Origin: HGM04593 sp045631905
GTDB lineage: Bacteria; Bacteroidota; Bacteroidia; Bacteroidales; Bacteroidaceae
Assembly: GCA_045631905.1 (NCBI GenBank)
Contig: JAZQVO010000014.1
Coordinates: forward strand, 1 to 39,702
Reading direction: 5' to 3'
DNA length: 39,702 nt
Of the stretch, positions 17,763 to 26,056 are shown piece after piece (position 1 is the stretch's first letter; the number at the start of each line of letters is the position of its first letter). The notes beneath the pieces were generated by a model. The model did not search any database. It had not been told where the DNA came from and worked only from the letters and a program-made list of their open reading frames with translations. The translations under genes and the position numbers were made by a program.

Positions 17763-19202
17763 TTATTTACGTTTAACCTCTGCTTCGAATCTTCTGCTTG
17801 CTTCGCCACCCTCACTGCATGAGCAGGGGCCTGTGATGCAACCGCCGGGGCACGACATAACCTCTACCATCTTGGTGGGGCACTTGCCTGTTTTTGCATA
17901 TGCTCGCAACATCGCAATATTCTTTTTGTTGAGGTCGGCAATAACTGTTCCTTGCAACTCAGCCTCACCAATATAATTTTTAACAGCGGTGAACACACCG
18001 GTTGTTTTTGCGAAGTTGTGTGCGTCTTTCGATGCAATCTCGGCCGGGGTGTAGGGGATAGATGTTTCGATATCAACTCCCATACCCTGAATAACAGAGT
18101 CGAGCTCGCGGAAGGTCCACACGAAGTCCACGTTTGCATCTTCCAACCCCTCGGCTTTCTTCGAAGCACAAGGTGCAATGAACACAGTCACGCAATCTTC
18201 GAATTTCTCTTTTGCATACTGTGCGGTGTAGTGCATGGGAGAGCCTGTCGATGAAACATATTTCACAAGGTCGGGTATATGCTTGCGGGCAAGGTTCACA
18301 TATGCGGGGCAACAACTTGTAGTCATGAAGGGAGCACCTTCTTCTATCTTCTCTTTCAGCTCCTCGCTCTCTCGACGTATGGTCTCTTCGGCACCATAGG
18401 CAACCTCAATTACATCGCTGAATCCTATTGCTTTCAGTGCGCCATAGACCTGCTCGCTGGGGTAGCCAAATTGCGCAAGAACCGCGGGAGCCACCATGGC
18501 AATAATCTTTTTACCGGCTCTCATGCGTTTGAGAACATCGAATACCTCGCATTTGTCGAATATGGCACCAAAGGGGCATGCGTTGAGGCACTTACCACAA
18601 TATATACATTTGCTGGGGTCAATATGTTCAACTCCATATTCGTCTTTCGAGATTGCTTTCACGGGGCAGGCCTCTTCGCAGGGAACAGGCATGTAGATGA
18701 TTGCGTGGTAGGGGCACACTTGGTGACATTTGCCACAGCTTATGCACTTATTGTGGTCGATGTGTGCTTTGCCATCGTTGTCATATGTTATGGCATCTTT
18801 GGGACAGTTTGTGTAGCAGGGGCGTGCCGCACAACCTCTACAAAGGTTCGATACCTCGTAGTTGGTCTTGATGCACGACGAGCAGGCCTCGTCCATAACA
18901 TGGAGAATATCCTTCTCCTGTGAAATGTTTTCGCGGTCTATCATGCGTTGTGCGTAGCTCTGCAACGAGTCCATCTCGTCAACTTCATCTTTCATGGTGA
19001 AGCCAAGCATAGCCATGGTTTTGTACTTGGTCACTGCACGTTCTTTGTGAACACAGCAACGGCCGTGAGGTTTTTGATTACGTGGGTGAAGCAGGTAGGG
19101 TAGACGGTCTATCTTTTCAACTAACTCGTCGTTCTTCCACATAGCAACCAACTCCGCCAAGAGACGATACCTTACAAACATTACATTATTATTATAAGCC
19201 AT
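17763..19202 (-). CDS. [FeFe] hydrogenase, monomeric, group B-like
   Basis: A 479-aa iron-sulphur protein. The N-terminal half (residues 107-209) carries 16 cysteines in ferredoxin-like arrays (CRGCAARPCYTNC, CISCGKCHQVCP, CIYCGKCLNACP), enough for up to four [4Fe-4S] clusters. The C-terminal H-cluster domain has L1 TSCCPAYV (Cys297/298), L2 APCASKKAE (Cys345) and L3 EVMSCPGGCITGPC (Cys451, Cys455). The canonical group A motifs are TSCCPxW, MPCxxKxxE and ExMACxGGCxxGGGQP; the differences here (Ala-Tyr after TSCCP, no Met in L2, GPC ending L3) point to group B, whose physiological role is poorly known. The maturases hydE, hydG and hydF lie immediately divergent. The ATG at 19202 was preferred to a TTG three codons upstream. 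The reaction is presumably H2 production or uptake with ferredoxin. Confidence 0.93.
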   Translation of the reverse strand: MAYNNNVMFVRYRLLAELVAMWKNDELVEKIDRLPYLLHPRNQKPHGRCCVHKERAVTKYKTMAMLGFTMKDEVDEMDSLQSYAQRMIDRENISQEKDILHVMDEACSSCIKTNYEVSNLCRGCAARPCYTNCPKDAITYDNDGKAHIDHNKCISCGKCHQVCPYHAIIYMPVPCEEACPVKAISKDEYGVEHIDPSKCIYCGKCLNACPFGAIFDKCEVFDVLKRMRAGKKIIAMVAPAVLAQFGYPSEQVYGALKAIGFSDVIEVAYGAEETIRRESEELKEKIEEGAPFMTTSCCPAYVNLARKHIPDLVKYVSSTGSPMHYTAQYAKEKFEDCVTVFIAPCASKKAEGLEDANVDFVWTFRELDSVIQGMGVDIETSIPYTPAEIASKDAHNFAKTTGVFTAVKNYIGEAELQGTVIADLNKKNIAMLRAYAKTGKCPTKMVEVMSCPGGCITGPCSCSEGGEASRRFEAEVKRK

Positions 19203-19250
19203 AGTTTTCAAAATTTGCTGTAAAAATAGTTAAAAAAAAATAGTTTCTTG

Positions 19251-19258
19251 TATTTTTG
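19251..19258 (+). promoter_or_regulatory. Probable -7 promoter box for hydE
   Basis: TATTTTTG matches TAnnTTTG exactly, 30 bp before the hydE ATG, in the 86-bp divergent gap with the hydrogenase gene. It argues for the ATG at 19289, because the upstream TTG at 19256 overlaps this box. Confidence 0.6.
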
Positions 19259-19288
19259 CGATATTGTTTATCGGTAAAAGTAAAAAAA

Positions 19289-20341
19289 ATGAGTAAAACA
19301 GAGTTTTTAGCCCTTATCGACCGTCTTATTTGCGGTTTCAGCCTCTCGCGGTGCGAGTGGAAAGCTCTGTTGCTCTCCTTGTCGGTCGAAGAAAAAGATT
19401 ATCTGGCGGCAGAAGCCCGTAGGGTGTCAAAGTCGGTTTTTGGCAACGGAGTTTATGTGCGTGGGTTGGTCGAGATAAGCTCTTTTTGCAAGAATAATTG
19501 TTACTATTGCGGTTTGCGATGTGCAAACAGAGATGCAGAGCGTTATCGCCTCTCGCAAGATGAAATTCTCGAATGTTGCAGTGCCGGCGAAAAGCTTGGT
19601 TTCAATACCTTTGTGTTGCAAGGTGGCGAGGACCCTAAACAAGATGATGTTTTTGTGGAAAATGTGGTGTCGTCAGTGCATAACTCCTTTCCCGACAAAG
19701 CGATAACCCTCTCTGTTGGCGAGCGTAGCGAGCAGGCATATACAGCTTTCAAAAAAGCCGGTGCGACGCGTTATCTCCTGCGTCACGAAACAGCCTCGTT
19801 GCAACATTACTCGCATCTGCACCCATCGTCTATGAGTGGCGAAGAGCGTCAAAAAGCTTTGTTTGCTCTCAAAAGAATAGGCTATCAGGTGGGTAGCGGT
19901 ATGATGGTCGGCTCCCCCGGACAAACCGTGGACAATCTTGTCGATGATATTCTTTTTTTGGAAAAGTTGCAACCTCACATGATAGGGATAGGCCCTTTTA
20001 TACCGGCATCAGGCACCCCCTTTGCAAACGAAAAAGCAGGTAGCGGGGAGCTTACCCTTCGCCTCCTGTCGCTGTTGCGCCTACGCTTCCCAAAGGCTCT
20101 GATTCCGGCTACCACAGCCCTTGCAACGCTCTTGCCCGATGGTATGCAACGTGGTATCCTTGCAGGTGCCAACGTCGTGATGCCCAACCTCTCACCCTCA
20201 GCTGTTCGTGCAAAATATTCCATCTACAATAATAAAAAGAGCCATGGCAGTGAGTCGGCCCAGCAACTTGCGTTACTCTCCGAAAAATTATCTCAAATAG
20301 GCTATGCCATCGATTATAGCCGTGGCGACTATCCTGCATAA
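19289..20341 (+). CDS. hydE: [FeFe] hydrogenase maturase HydE (radical SAM)
   Basis: A radical SAM enzyme of 350 aa that acts in assembly of the diiron subcluster of the [FeFe] hydrogenase active site. The SAM-binding [4Fe-4S] motif is CKNNCYYC with Cys67, Cys71 and Cys74, matching the spacing in characterised HydE (Cys63/67/70). The next segments (FVLQGGEDPKQDD, SVGERSEQAY, LLRHETAS, GSGMMVGSPGQT, GIGPFIPASGTPFA) are HydE hallmarks and separate it from BioB and PylB. Start at 19289 (MSKTEF) gives the family-typical N-terminus. It is first of the maturation genes; hydG begins 165 bp later. Confidence 0.96.
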   Translation: MSKTEFLALIDRLICGFSLSRCEWKALLLSLSVEEKDYLAAEARRVSKSVFGNGVYVRGLVEISSFCKNNCYYCGLRCANRDAERYRLSQDEILECCSAGEKLGFNTFVLQGGEDPKQDDVFVENVVSSVHNSFPDKAITLSVGERSEQAYTAFKKAGATRYLLRHETASLQHYSHLHPSSMSGEERQKALFALKRIGYQVGSGMMVGSPGQTVDNLVDDILFLEKLQPHMIGIGPFIPASGTPFANEKAGSGELTLRLLSLLRLRFPKALIPATTALATLLPDGMQRGILAGANVVMPNLSPSAVRAKYSIYNNKKSHGSESAQQLALLSEKLSQIGYAIDYSRGDYPA

Positions 20342-20401
20342 CCACGGCGGTTTTTGTGTTCATGAAAAGGGTTTAAGTTTTTTTAATAATATAACCCGCA
20401 T

Positions 20402-20435
20402 TTTGGCTTAAATTTCGTAAAAAAGAATTAACTTG
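20402..20435 (+). promoter_or_regulatory. Possible promoter upstream of hydG
   Basis: TTTG (20402-20405) and TAACTTG (20429-20435) resemble the -33 and -7 elements with a 23-bp spacer; the -7 lacks one T of the consensus. This would let hydG-hydF be expressed apart from hydE. Confidence 0.35.
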
Positions 20436-20454
20436 CACAGGATTTAACGAGAAA

Positions 20455-20488
20455 GCTTTTGCCGTAGGCTTTGTATAATAGCAAAAGC
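20455..20488 (+). promoter_or_regulatory. Inverted repeat in the hydG leader
   Basis: GCTTTTGC (20455-20462) and GCAAAAGC (20481-20488) are perfect 8-bp arms with an 18-nt loop, ending 4 bp before a purine-rich AAAGGGG that resembles a ribosome-binding site (20493-20499), 7 bp before the hydG ATG. A Shine-Dalgarno-like site is unusual in this window. The repeat may be a leader hairpin or an operator. Confidence 0.4.
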
Positions 20489-20506
20489 ATTGAAAGGGGA
20501 TAATTT

Positions 20507-21925
20507 ATGTATAATGTAACATCGAAAAAAGCCGAAGAATTTATTTCGGACAGTGAAATACGCGAATCTATGGCCTATGCGGTCGAACATTCGCACGACC
20601 ATGAGTTGGTAAAAAGTATAATAGAGAAAGCACGCGCATGCAAAGGTATTACACACCGCGAGGCAGCCGTGTTGCTCGAATGTAACGAACCCGACCTCAT
20701 CGAAGAACTATATGCGCTTGCACGCGAGATAAAGCACAAGTTTTATGGCAACCGCATAGTTATGTTCGCGCCTCTATACCTTTCAAACTATTGCGTAAAT
20801 GGTTGTGTATATTGTCCTTATCATGCAAAGAACAAAACCATACGTCGTAAAAAACTTACACAAGAAGAGATACGTGCCGAGGTGATAGCCTTGCAGGACA
20901 TGGGCCACAAACGTCTTGCACTCGAAGCGGGCGAGCACCCCTTGATGAACCCCATCGAGTATATTCTCGAAAGTATAAAAACCATATACAGCATAAAACA
21001 TAAAAACGGAGCAATCCGTCGTGTGAATGTGAATATTGCCGCAACCACAGTCGAAAATTATCGTCGTTTGAAGGAGGCCGGTATCGGCACATATTTACTC
21101 TTTCAGGAGACATACAACAAGGTTAATTACGAACAACTGCACCCAACAGGCCCTAAAAAAGATTACGCCTACCACACCGAGGCGATGGACAGAGCCATGC
21201 AAGGTGGCATCGACGATGTCGGCATAGGCGTGCTTTTCGGTCTCGAAACTTATCGTTACGATTTTATCGGCCTGCTCATGCACGCCGAGCACCTTGAAGC
21301 AACATACGGCGTGGGCCCCCACACAATAAGTGTGCCCCGTCTTTGCATGGCCGATGATATTGATACAGCCGATTTTAAGAACGCTGTTCCCGACGAAATT
21401 TTCCACAAGATTGTTGCAATCATACGCATCGCAGTGCCCTATACAGGCATGATAATCTCTACCCGCGAGAGCGTAAAGAGCAGGGAGAAGGTTCTGGAGC
21501 TGGGTGTCTCACAAATAAGCGGCGGCTCGCGCACAAGCGTGGGCGGTTATGTTACCGAGGAGAGTGAGGAAGAAAATTCGGCACAGTTCGATATATCCGA
21601 CCGTCGCACCCTCGACGAGGTAGTAGGCTGGTTGCTCGACCTCGACCACATACCAAGCTTTTGCACAGCATGTTACCGCGAGGGGCGCACCGGCGACCGT
21701 TTCATGACTCTGTTGAAAAACGGTCAAATTTCAAATTGTTGCCTGCCCAACGCCCTTTTTACCCTCAAAGAGTATCTCAAAGATTACGCATCGCCCGAAA
21801 CAAAAGAGAAAGGCGAAGCTATGATTAAACGCTTGTTGCAGACCGTGCCCAACGAAAAAGCGCGTGCAACGGCTACAAAATATCTCGAAGCGATAGAAGA
21901 GGGCAAGCGCGATTTTCATTTTTAA
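20507..21925 (+). CDS. hydG: [FeFe] hydrogenase maturase HydG (tyrosine lyase, radical SAM)
   Basis: A 472-aa radical SAM enzyme that cleaves tyrosine to p-cresol and dehydroglycine and delivers the CO and CN ligands of the hydrogenase H-cluster. The SAM cluster motif is CVNGCVYC (Cys96, Cys100, Cys103). The C-terminal auxiliary cluster motif C-x2-C-x22-C is present as Cys386, Cys389 and Cys412, which separates HydG from the related ThiH. Length equals that of characterised HydG proteins. hydF follows after 10 bp. Confidence 0.97.
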   Translation: MYNVTSKKAEEFISDSEIRESMAYAVEHSHDHELVKSIIEKARACKGITHREAAVLLECNEPDLIEELYALAREIKHKFYGNRIVMFAPLYLSNYCVNGCVYCPYHAKNKTIRRKKLTQEEIRAEVIALQDMGHKRLALEAGEHPLMNPIEYILESIKTIYSIKHKNGAIRRVNVNIAATTVENYRRLKEAGIGTYLLFQETYNKVNYEQLHPTGPKKDYAYHTEAMDRAMQGGIDDVGIGVLFGLETYRYDFIGLLMHAEHLEATYGVGPHTISVPRLCMADDIDTADFKNAVPDEIFHKIVAIIRIAVPYTGMIISTRESVKSREKVLELGVSQISGGSRTSVGGYVTEESEEENSAQFDISDRRTLDEVVGWLLDLDHIPSFCTACYREGRTGDRFMTLLKNGQISNCCLPNALFTLKEYLKDYASPETKEKGEAMIKRLLQTVPNEKARATATKYLEAIEEGKRDFHF

Positions 21926-21935
21926 AATATAACAG

Positions 21936-23114
21936 ATGGCAGACGTAGCACGTTCAAACCGATATCATATAGGTGTTTTCGGTCGCCGTAACTCGGGAAA
22001 ATCCACACTTGTGAATTTTCTTGTAGGTCAGCAGGTGTCGATAGTGAGTGATGTACCGGGCACCACCACCGACGTTGTGTGGAAAAACATAGAGCTACCC
22101 GGAGTAGGGGCCACCGTGATAGGCGACACAGCCGGGTATGACGATAGTGGCGAGCTTGGTGCTATGAGGGTTGAAAAGAGCCGACAAGCTGTTGCCCGCA
22201 TCGACCTCGCCCTGCTCGTGTTGTCGGGCTCACCTGTTGATTGCGCATACGAGAAAGAGTGGCAAAACATCTTCGCGTCGGCCAATATCCCGCTGATAGC
22301 CGTTCTTGGAAAGAGCGACCTTGCCGGCGATGCCGAAGAGTGGGGCAGAGCACTCTCTTGCGATGTGTTGCCTGTGTCGGCAGTCGATGGCACAGGCATC
22401 AAGGAACTTTTGCAACGTATCGCCACATGTTACAAACAAGACGATAATATAGACGATATAACACACTCGCTTGTGCAAAAGGGCGATGTGGTGCTGTTGG
22501 TTATGCCACAAGACGAGCAGGCACCGCAAGGCAGGCTCATTATGCCCCAGGTGCAGACATTGCGCAATCTTCTCGACAAACACTGTATCTCCGTGTGCTG
22601 TGCTTTGGAGGAGCTACCCCGGTTGCTTGGTGCGCTTAAAGAGCCCCCCTCTTTGGTAATAACCGACTCGCAAGTCTTTGCACAGGTCGAAAACGCCCTG
22701 CCGGCAGGCACACGCCTGACCTCATTCTCGGTTCTTATGGCGCGTCATAAGGGCGATATAACAGCTTTTCGCGAAGGTGCCGAAAAACTTATCTCCCTTA
22801 CCGGTAACGAGCGCATACTTATAGCCGAAGCATGTGCACATATACCCAAGAACGAAGATATAGGGCGTGTTAAACTTCCGCGCCTTTTACGCAAAAAGTT
22901 TGGCGAAAAGTTGCAGATAGAGGTGGTGTCGGGCAACGATTTTCCGGCCGACCTTACTCCGTACGACCTTGTAATACATTGCGGAGCATGTATGTTCACG
23001 CGTCGTCATGTGATGTCGCGCCTTCGTCAGGCAAAGGTACAAGGGGTGCCTGTCACCAACTATGGTATTGCTATCGCGGCTTTAACGGGCATACTGCATA
23101 AGATTACTTACTGA
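21936..23114 (+). CDS. hydF: [FeFe] hydrogenase maturation GTPase HydF
   Basis: Scaffold GTPase of 392 aa that carries the diiron precursor and loads apo-hydrogenase. The N-terminal Era-like GTPase domain shows P-loop GRRNSGKS (16-23), switch I PGTTTD (41-46), G3 DTAG (64-67), and a GKSD (125-128) variant of NKxD. The C-terminal iron-sulphur domain has the CxH...HCxxC ligand set: Cys300, His302, His348, Cys349, Cys352. A dimerisation domain lies between. It follows hydG by 10 bp and precedes the DUF5715 gene by 15 bp. Confidence 0.96.
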   Translation: MADVARSNRYHIGVFGRRNSGKSTLVNFLVGQQVSIVSDVPGTTTDVVWKNIELPGVGATVIGDTAGYDDSGELGAMRVEKSRQAVARIDLALLVLSGSPVDCAYEKEWQNIFASANIPLIAVLGKSDLAGDAEEWGRALSCDVLPVSAVDGTGIKELLQRIATCYKQDDNIDDITHSLVQKGDVVLLVMPQDEQAPQGRLIMPQVQTLRNLLDKHCISVCCALEELPRLLGALKEPPSLVITDSQVFAQVENALPAGTRLTSFSVLMARHKGDITAFREGAEKLISLTGNERILIAEACAHIPKNEDIGRVKLPRLLRKKFGEKLQIEVVSGNDFPADLTPYDLVIHCGACMFTRRHVMSRLRQAKVQGVPVTNYGIAIAALTGILHKITY

Positions 23115-23129
23115 AAAAATTATATACTG

Positions 23130-23888
23130 ATGAATGTAAAAGAAGAACTTATAAGAATATATGAAATTCTAAAATTAAAGATTGAGGCCTGTCCCAAGCC
23201 ATATATCATAGCATCGTCGGCAATAGTGCTTCTGCTCATAATATCTCTTTTTACATGTACGGGCAGTTGTGAAAGCGGGATAATAGATGTGGAGAGTAGC
23301 GACAAACCCCGTGCAGAACGTCCCGAAAAGGCACACAGGCTAAGATATGTAAAATACAAACGTGAATTTAACGATTTGAACGACAAACAACTTGATGCTG
23401 CCAAAAAGATTGGTATAAAACCTTTGGAGAACCGTGAGGCTTTGGCCGGTTTGTTAGGCGAGTTGGTTGATATAAGGAACAACAGAGCATACGAGGTCGA
23501 TAAATTAACCCATTCTGTTCCCTATCTGGTTCCCGAGGCGGCCTCTCTTTTGCAAGAGATAGGCGAGAGCTTCCGCGATTCGCTTGTGATGCACCACTAT
23601 TCGCCATACAAAGTTATAGTGACATCGGTTCTGCGCACCGACGAAGATGTCAAAAAACTATCGAAACGTAATGTTAATGCGTCAAAACGCTCAGTGCACT
23701 GTTATGGCACAACATTCGATATTACATACAAACGTTTTCACCGCATGGATAGCAACGAGCCCGAAACATCTCAGGCAAAACTTCAAGCTGTGCTTGGCGA
23801 GGTCCTCAGCGACCTGAAAAAGCAGGGGCGTTGTTATGTGAAGTTCGAGGTTAAGCAGGCTTGTTTCCACATAACCGTACGCAAATAA
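23130..23888 (+). CDS. DUF5715 family membrane-anchored M15-like protein
   Basis: A 252-aa protein with one N-terminal membrane helix (about residues 26-43, IIASSAIVLLLIISLFTC) and a periplasmic domain. The segment SVHCYGTTFDITYKRF (about 189-204) and the closing ACFHITVRK resemble the SxHxxGxAxD and WH metal-ligand motifs of M15/VanY-type D,D-carboxypeptidases, as in the DUF5715 family of Bacteroidota. Cell-wall peptide hydrolysis is plausible, but I cannot show activity; the two His and the Asp are retained. It lies 15 bp after hydF and before a strong terminator, so it is co-transcribed with the maturases although no functional link is known. Confidence 0.8.
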   Translation: MNVKEELIRIYEILKLKIEACPKPYIIASSAIVLLLIISLFTCTGSCESGIIDVESSDKPRAERPEKAHRLRYVKYKREFNDLNDKQLDAAKKIGIKPLENREALAGLLGELVDIRNNRAYEVDKLTHSVPYLVPEAASLLQEIGESFRDSLVMHHYSPYKVIVTSVLRTDEDVKKLSKRNVNASKRSVHCYGTTFDITYKRFHRMDSNEPETSQAKLQAVLGEVLSDLKKQGRCYVKFEVKQACFHITVRK

Positions 23889-23901
23889 ACAGAGAGGTAT
23901 A

Positions 23902-23950
23902 TATCAAACAAATGAGGAGCAACCATTGGTTGCTCCTCATTTGTTTGATA
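23902..23950. terminator. Perfect 23-bp stem-loop between convergent genes
   Basis: Perfect inverted repeat: arms 23902-23924 and 23928-23950 with the loop ATT (arms contain atgaggagcaacc and its complement). It lies 13 bp after the DUF5715 gene stop and 47 bp from the stop of the convergent OadA-like gene, so it probably terminates both. Confidence 0.88.
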
Positions 23951-23997
23951 ATGTTGCTTGTAAAGTATTTTTACTATTTTTTACTTGCCTTTTTCTC

Positions 23998-25773
23998 TTA
24001 TTTGAAAAGCTCGTCTCGTTGTACATAGGCGATTATATCCCCGCGGTTCACGTGGCTACCTTGCTGTGCACACACCTCTACAACGCGTCCGCCCAAGCCT
24101 GTCGATACGGGCTGAAGCTCGCCCCATGGTGTTATGATGGTGCAGAACATATCGTCGGCATCGAACTTTTTGCCTACTGCGGGTGGCATGGACTCGCCTT
24201 CTGTAGCAACCTCCCAAATGAGCTGTCCTTTTACAGGTGCAACTATTGCGTCGGCTTTTGCATGCTTTATAGCTTTTATATCCTCTATGCTGACACCCTG
24301 CTTTGCCATCTCTCCCTCTTTTGCCTTTTCAATATCGGCAAGGAAACGCTCTTTGGCGATACCGCTCTTGTAGTCGCGATATTGACGCTCGTGCATAGCA
24401 AACTCCCAAAGTTCTTCATCGTCCTGTCCTGTTTCCCAGCCAAGCTCCTCCATCTCCTTGTGGTATTTGTCAAGTGCGTCGGGGTAGAAGCTTTGCGGGT
24501 CGGCTGTGGTAAATTCGTAGCCTTTCTCCTTGGCAAGCTCAATAATTTCGGGTGCAAGCTCGCCGGGGAGATGTCCGCTTTTACCTAGAATCATGCCCCA
24601 CATGCTGTCGTCCATACGGCTGAAACGGGGCTCGTCCTGTGCACGGCTCAAAAGGTTCATCAAAGCGATGTTCTTTACATATTGGCTGAATGGGGTAACG
24701 AGTGGGGGATAGCCTACGCGAGGCCATACATAAGCAACTTCGTTAAAGAGCTCCACCATAAGCTCGTCGAGGGTGTATGTGGGCTTGCCCTTGCTTTGCA
24801 GAATGCCGTTAATGCCTTTGTGAACACCTGCAAGGTCGGACATCATCGAACCCATCATGCCACCCGGCAGGCCACATGTGAGCAAAAGCGAGCTCATGAG
24901 CTTGTTGTTGTTATCCATGAACACACCTAACCAATCGTCTATAAATTTTTGTGTCAGGCTGCGTGCTTTCATGTACGCGTTCATGTTTATCTCTGGTACG
25001 TCGAATCCTGCATCTTTCAGCATGGCCTGTACGCTGATGATGTCGGGGTGAACTTTTCCCCACGACAGAGGCTCAATAGCCGTGTCTATGATGTCGCAAC
25101 CATTCTTGCAAACTTCGAGTATAGAGGCCATAGAGAGGCCGGGGCCGCTATGTCCGTGATATTGAATAACAATCTCGGGGTGTGCCTCCTTAATGCTTTT
25201 TACAAGGCGTCCCAAAAAGTCGGGGCGACCTATACCAGCCATATCTTTCAAACAAATCTCCTGCGCACCGGCTTCAATAAGTTCGTTGGCAATGTTGCAA
25301 TAATACTCAACCGTGTGTATGGGCGAGCTTGTTATGCACAATGTGGCTTGCGGAATCATGCCGGCCTCCAAAGCATATTTTATAGAAGGTATAATATTGC
25401 GAGTATCGTTAAGGCCACAGAAGATACGTGTAATATCTACTCCTTGCGCCTTTTTTACCTTATACATAAGGCGACGAACATCAGCCGGAACGGGGAACAT
25501 GCGTAGGGCGTTCAAAGCTCTGTCGAGCATGTGTGTCTGTATACCGGCTTCGTTAAAAGGCTTTGTGAATGTTCTTACAGCAATATTGGGGTTCTCGCCT
25601 GCCATAAGATTTACCTGCTCGAATGCACCACCATTGGTTTCGACGCGTGCAAAGCAACCCATCTCTATGATTGCGGGGGCTATCTCTTTGAGTTGTTCTG
25701 CCAAAGGCTGGAATTTACCCGACGACTGGAACATGTCGCGGTAAACCAAACTGAATCTGACTTTTTTTCTCAT
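23998..25773 (-). CDS. Oxaloacetate decarboxylase alpha / carboxyltransferase-like protein lacking the biotin lysine
   Basis: A 591-aa protein of the pyruvate carboxylase/oxaloacetate decarboxylase alpha family. The TIM-barrel carboxyltransferase domain is recognisable: RD at residues 12-13, catalytic Lys176 in CLKDMAGIG, and metal ligands His206 and His208 in YHGHSG. A PYC_OADA-like helical domain follows (about 300-470). The C-terminal 75 residues look like a biotinyl domain, but where biotinylated proteins have EAMKM this one reads ITPWG, so the modified Lys is replaced by Trp550. The N-terminus is also divergent (RDMFQSSGKFQP rather than RDAHQS). Either it decarboxylates without biotin or works with a separate carrier; none is visible here. 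The ATG at 25773 gives the family N-terminus; a -7 box lies at 25838-25845. Calling it oxaloacetate decarboxylase is homology only. Confidence 0.8.
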   Translation of the reverse strand: MRKKVRFSLVYRDMFQSSGKFQPLAEQLKEIAPAIIEMGCFARVETNGGAFEQVNLMAGENPNIAVRTFTKPFNEAGIQTHMLDRALNALRMFPVPADVRRLMYKVKKAQGVDITRIFCGLNDTRNIIPSIKYALEAGMIPQATLCITSSPIHTVEYYCNIANELIEAGAQEICLKDMAGIGRPDFLGRLVKSIKEAHPEIVIQYHGHSGPGLSMASILEVCKNGCDIIDTAIEPLSWGKVHPDIISVQAMLKDAGFDVPEINMNAYMKARSLTQKFIDDWLGVFMDNNNKLMSSLLLTCGLPGGMMGSMMSDLAGVHKGINGILQSKGKPTYTLDELMVELFNEVAYVWPRVGYPPLVTPFSQYVKNIALMNLLSRAQDEPRFSRMDDSMWGMILGKSGHLPGELAPEIIELAKEKGYEFTTADPQSFYPDALDKYHKEMEELGWETGQDDEELWEFAMHERQYRDYKSGIAKERFLADIEKAKEGEMAKQGVSIEDIKAIKHAKADAIVAPVKGQLIWEVATEGESMPPAVGKKFDADDMFCTIITPWGELQPVSTGLGGRVVEVCAQQGSHVNRGDIIAYVQRDELFK

Positions 25774-25837
25774 AGCTTTTATTTTACTTACGGGCATAAC
25801 GCCCTGTGCGTTAGTTTTAAGTTATATCTTCTTTCTG

Positions 25838-25845
25838 CAAAGATA
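25838..25845 (-). promoter_or_regulatory. Probable -7 promoter box for the OadA-like gene
   Basis: Minus-strand TATCTTTG is an exact TAnnTTTG match 65 bp upstream of the ATG at 25773. Confidence 0.6.
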
Positions 25846-25993
25846 ACTTCTTTGTTGAAATTTCCTAATACTAATTCAAATTTAATTTTCCGGGTTAAAT
25901 TTGTCGCTTTTTATGCGTTTCACAAGTGTGTTCTTTTTTCTCCGTAAAAGGCATATTTTTTTATAATATAGGGAATTTGTGGTAAAATTCTCT

Positions 25994-26032
25994 CATAATT
26001 TCACCCCTAAATACATAATTTCACCCCTAAAT
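25994..26032 (+). repeat. Tandem 19-bp direct repeats over the synthetase promoter
   Basis: CATAATTTCACCCCTAAAT occurs twice without mismatch at 25994-26012 and 26014-26032, a 20-bp period or about two helical turns. The second copy lies directly upstream of the -7 box at 26036-26043 and the first over the expected -33 region, a typical place for repressor binding sites. The 464-bp gap 25774-26237 otherwise holds the two promoters, a long leader and one tiny ORF. Confidence 0.65.
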
Positions 26033-26035
26033 CTC

Positions 26036-26043
26036 TATATTTG
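26036..26043 (+). promoter_or_regulatory. Probable -7 promoter box for the synthetase cluster
   Basis: TATATTTG is an exact TAnnTTTG match. It implies a leader of about 190 nt before the first synthetase ATG at 26238, longer than the other leaders in this window. Confidence 0.55.
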
Positions 26044-26056
26044 CCAATATTTAACC

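Noticed and set aside
18279..18923. Plus-strand ORF (214 codons) opposite the hydrogenase gene
   Set aside because: Antisense to the ferredoxin-like Cys arrays; Cys-codon complement gives an apparent ORF without meaning.
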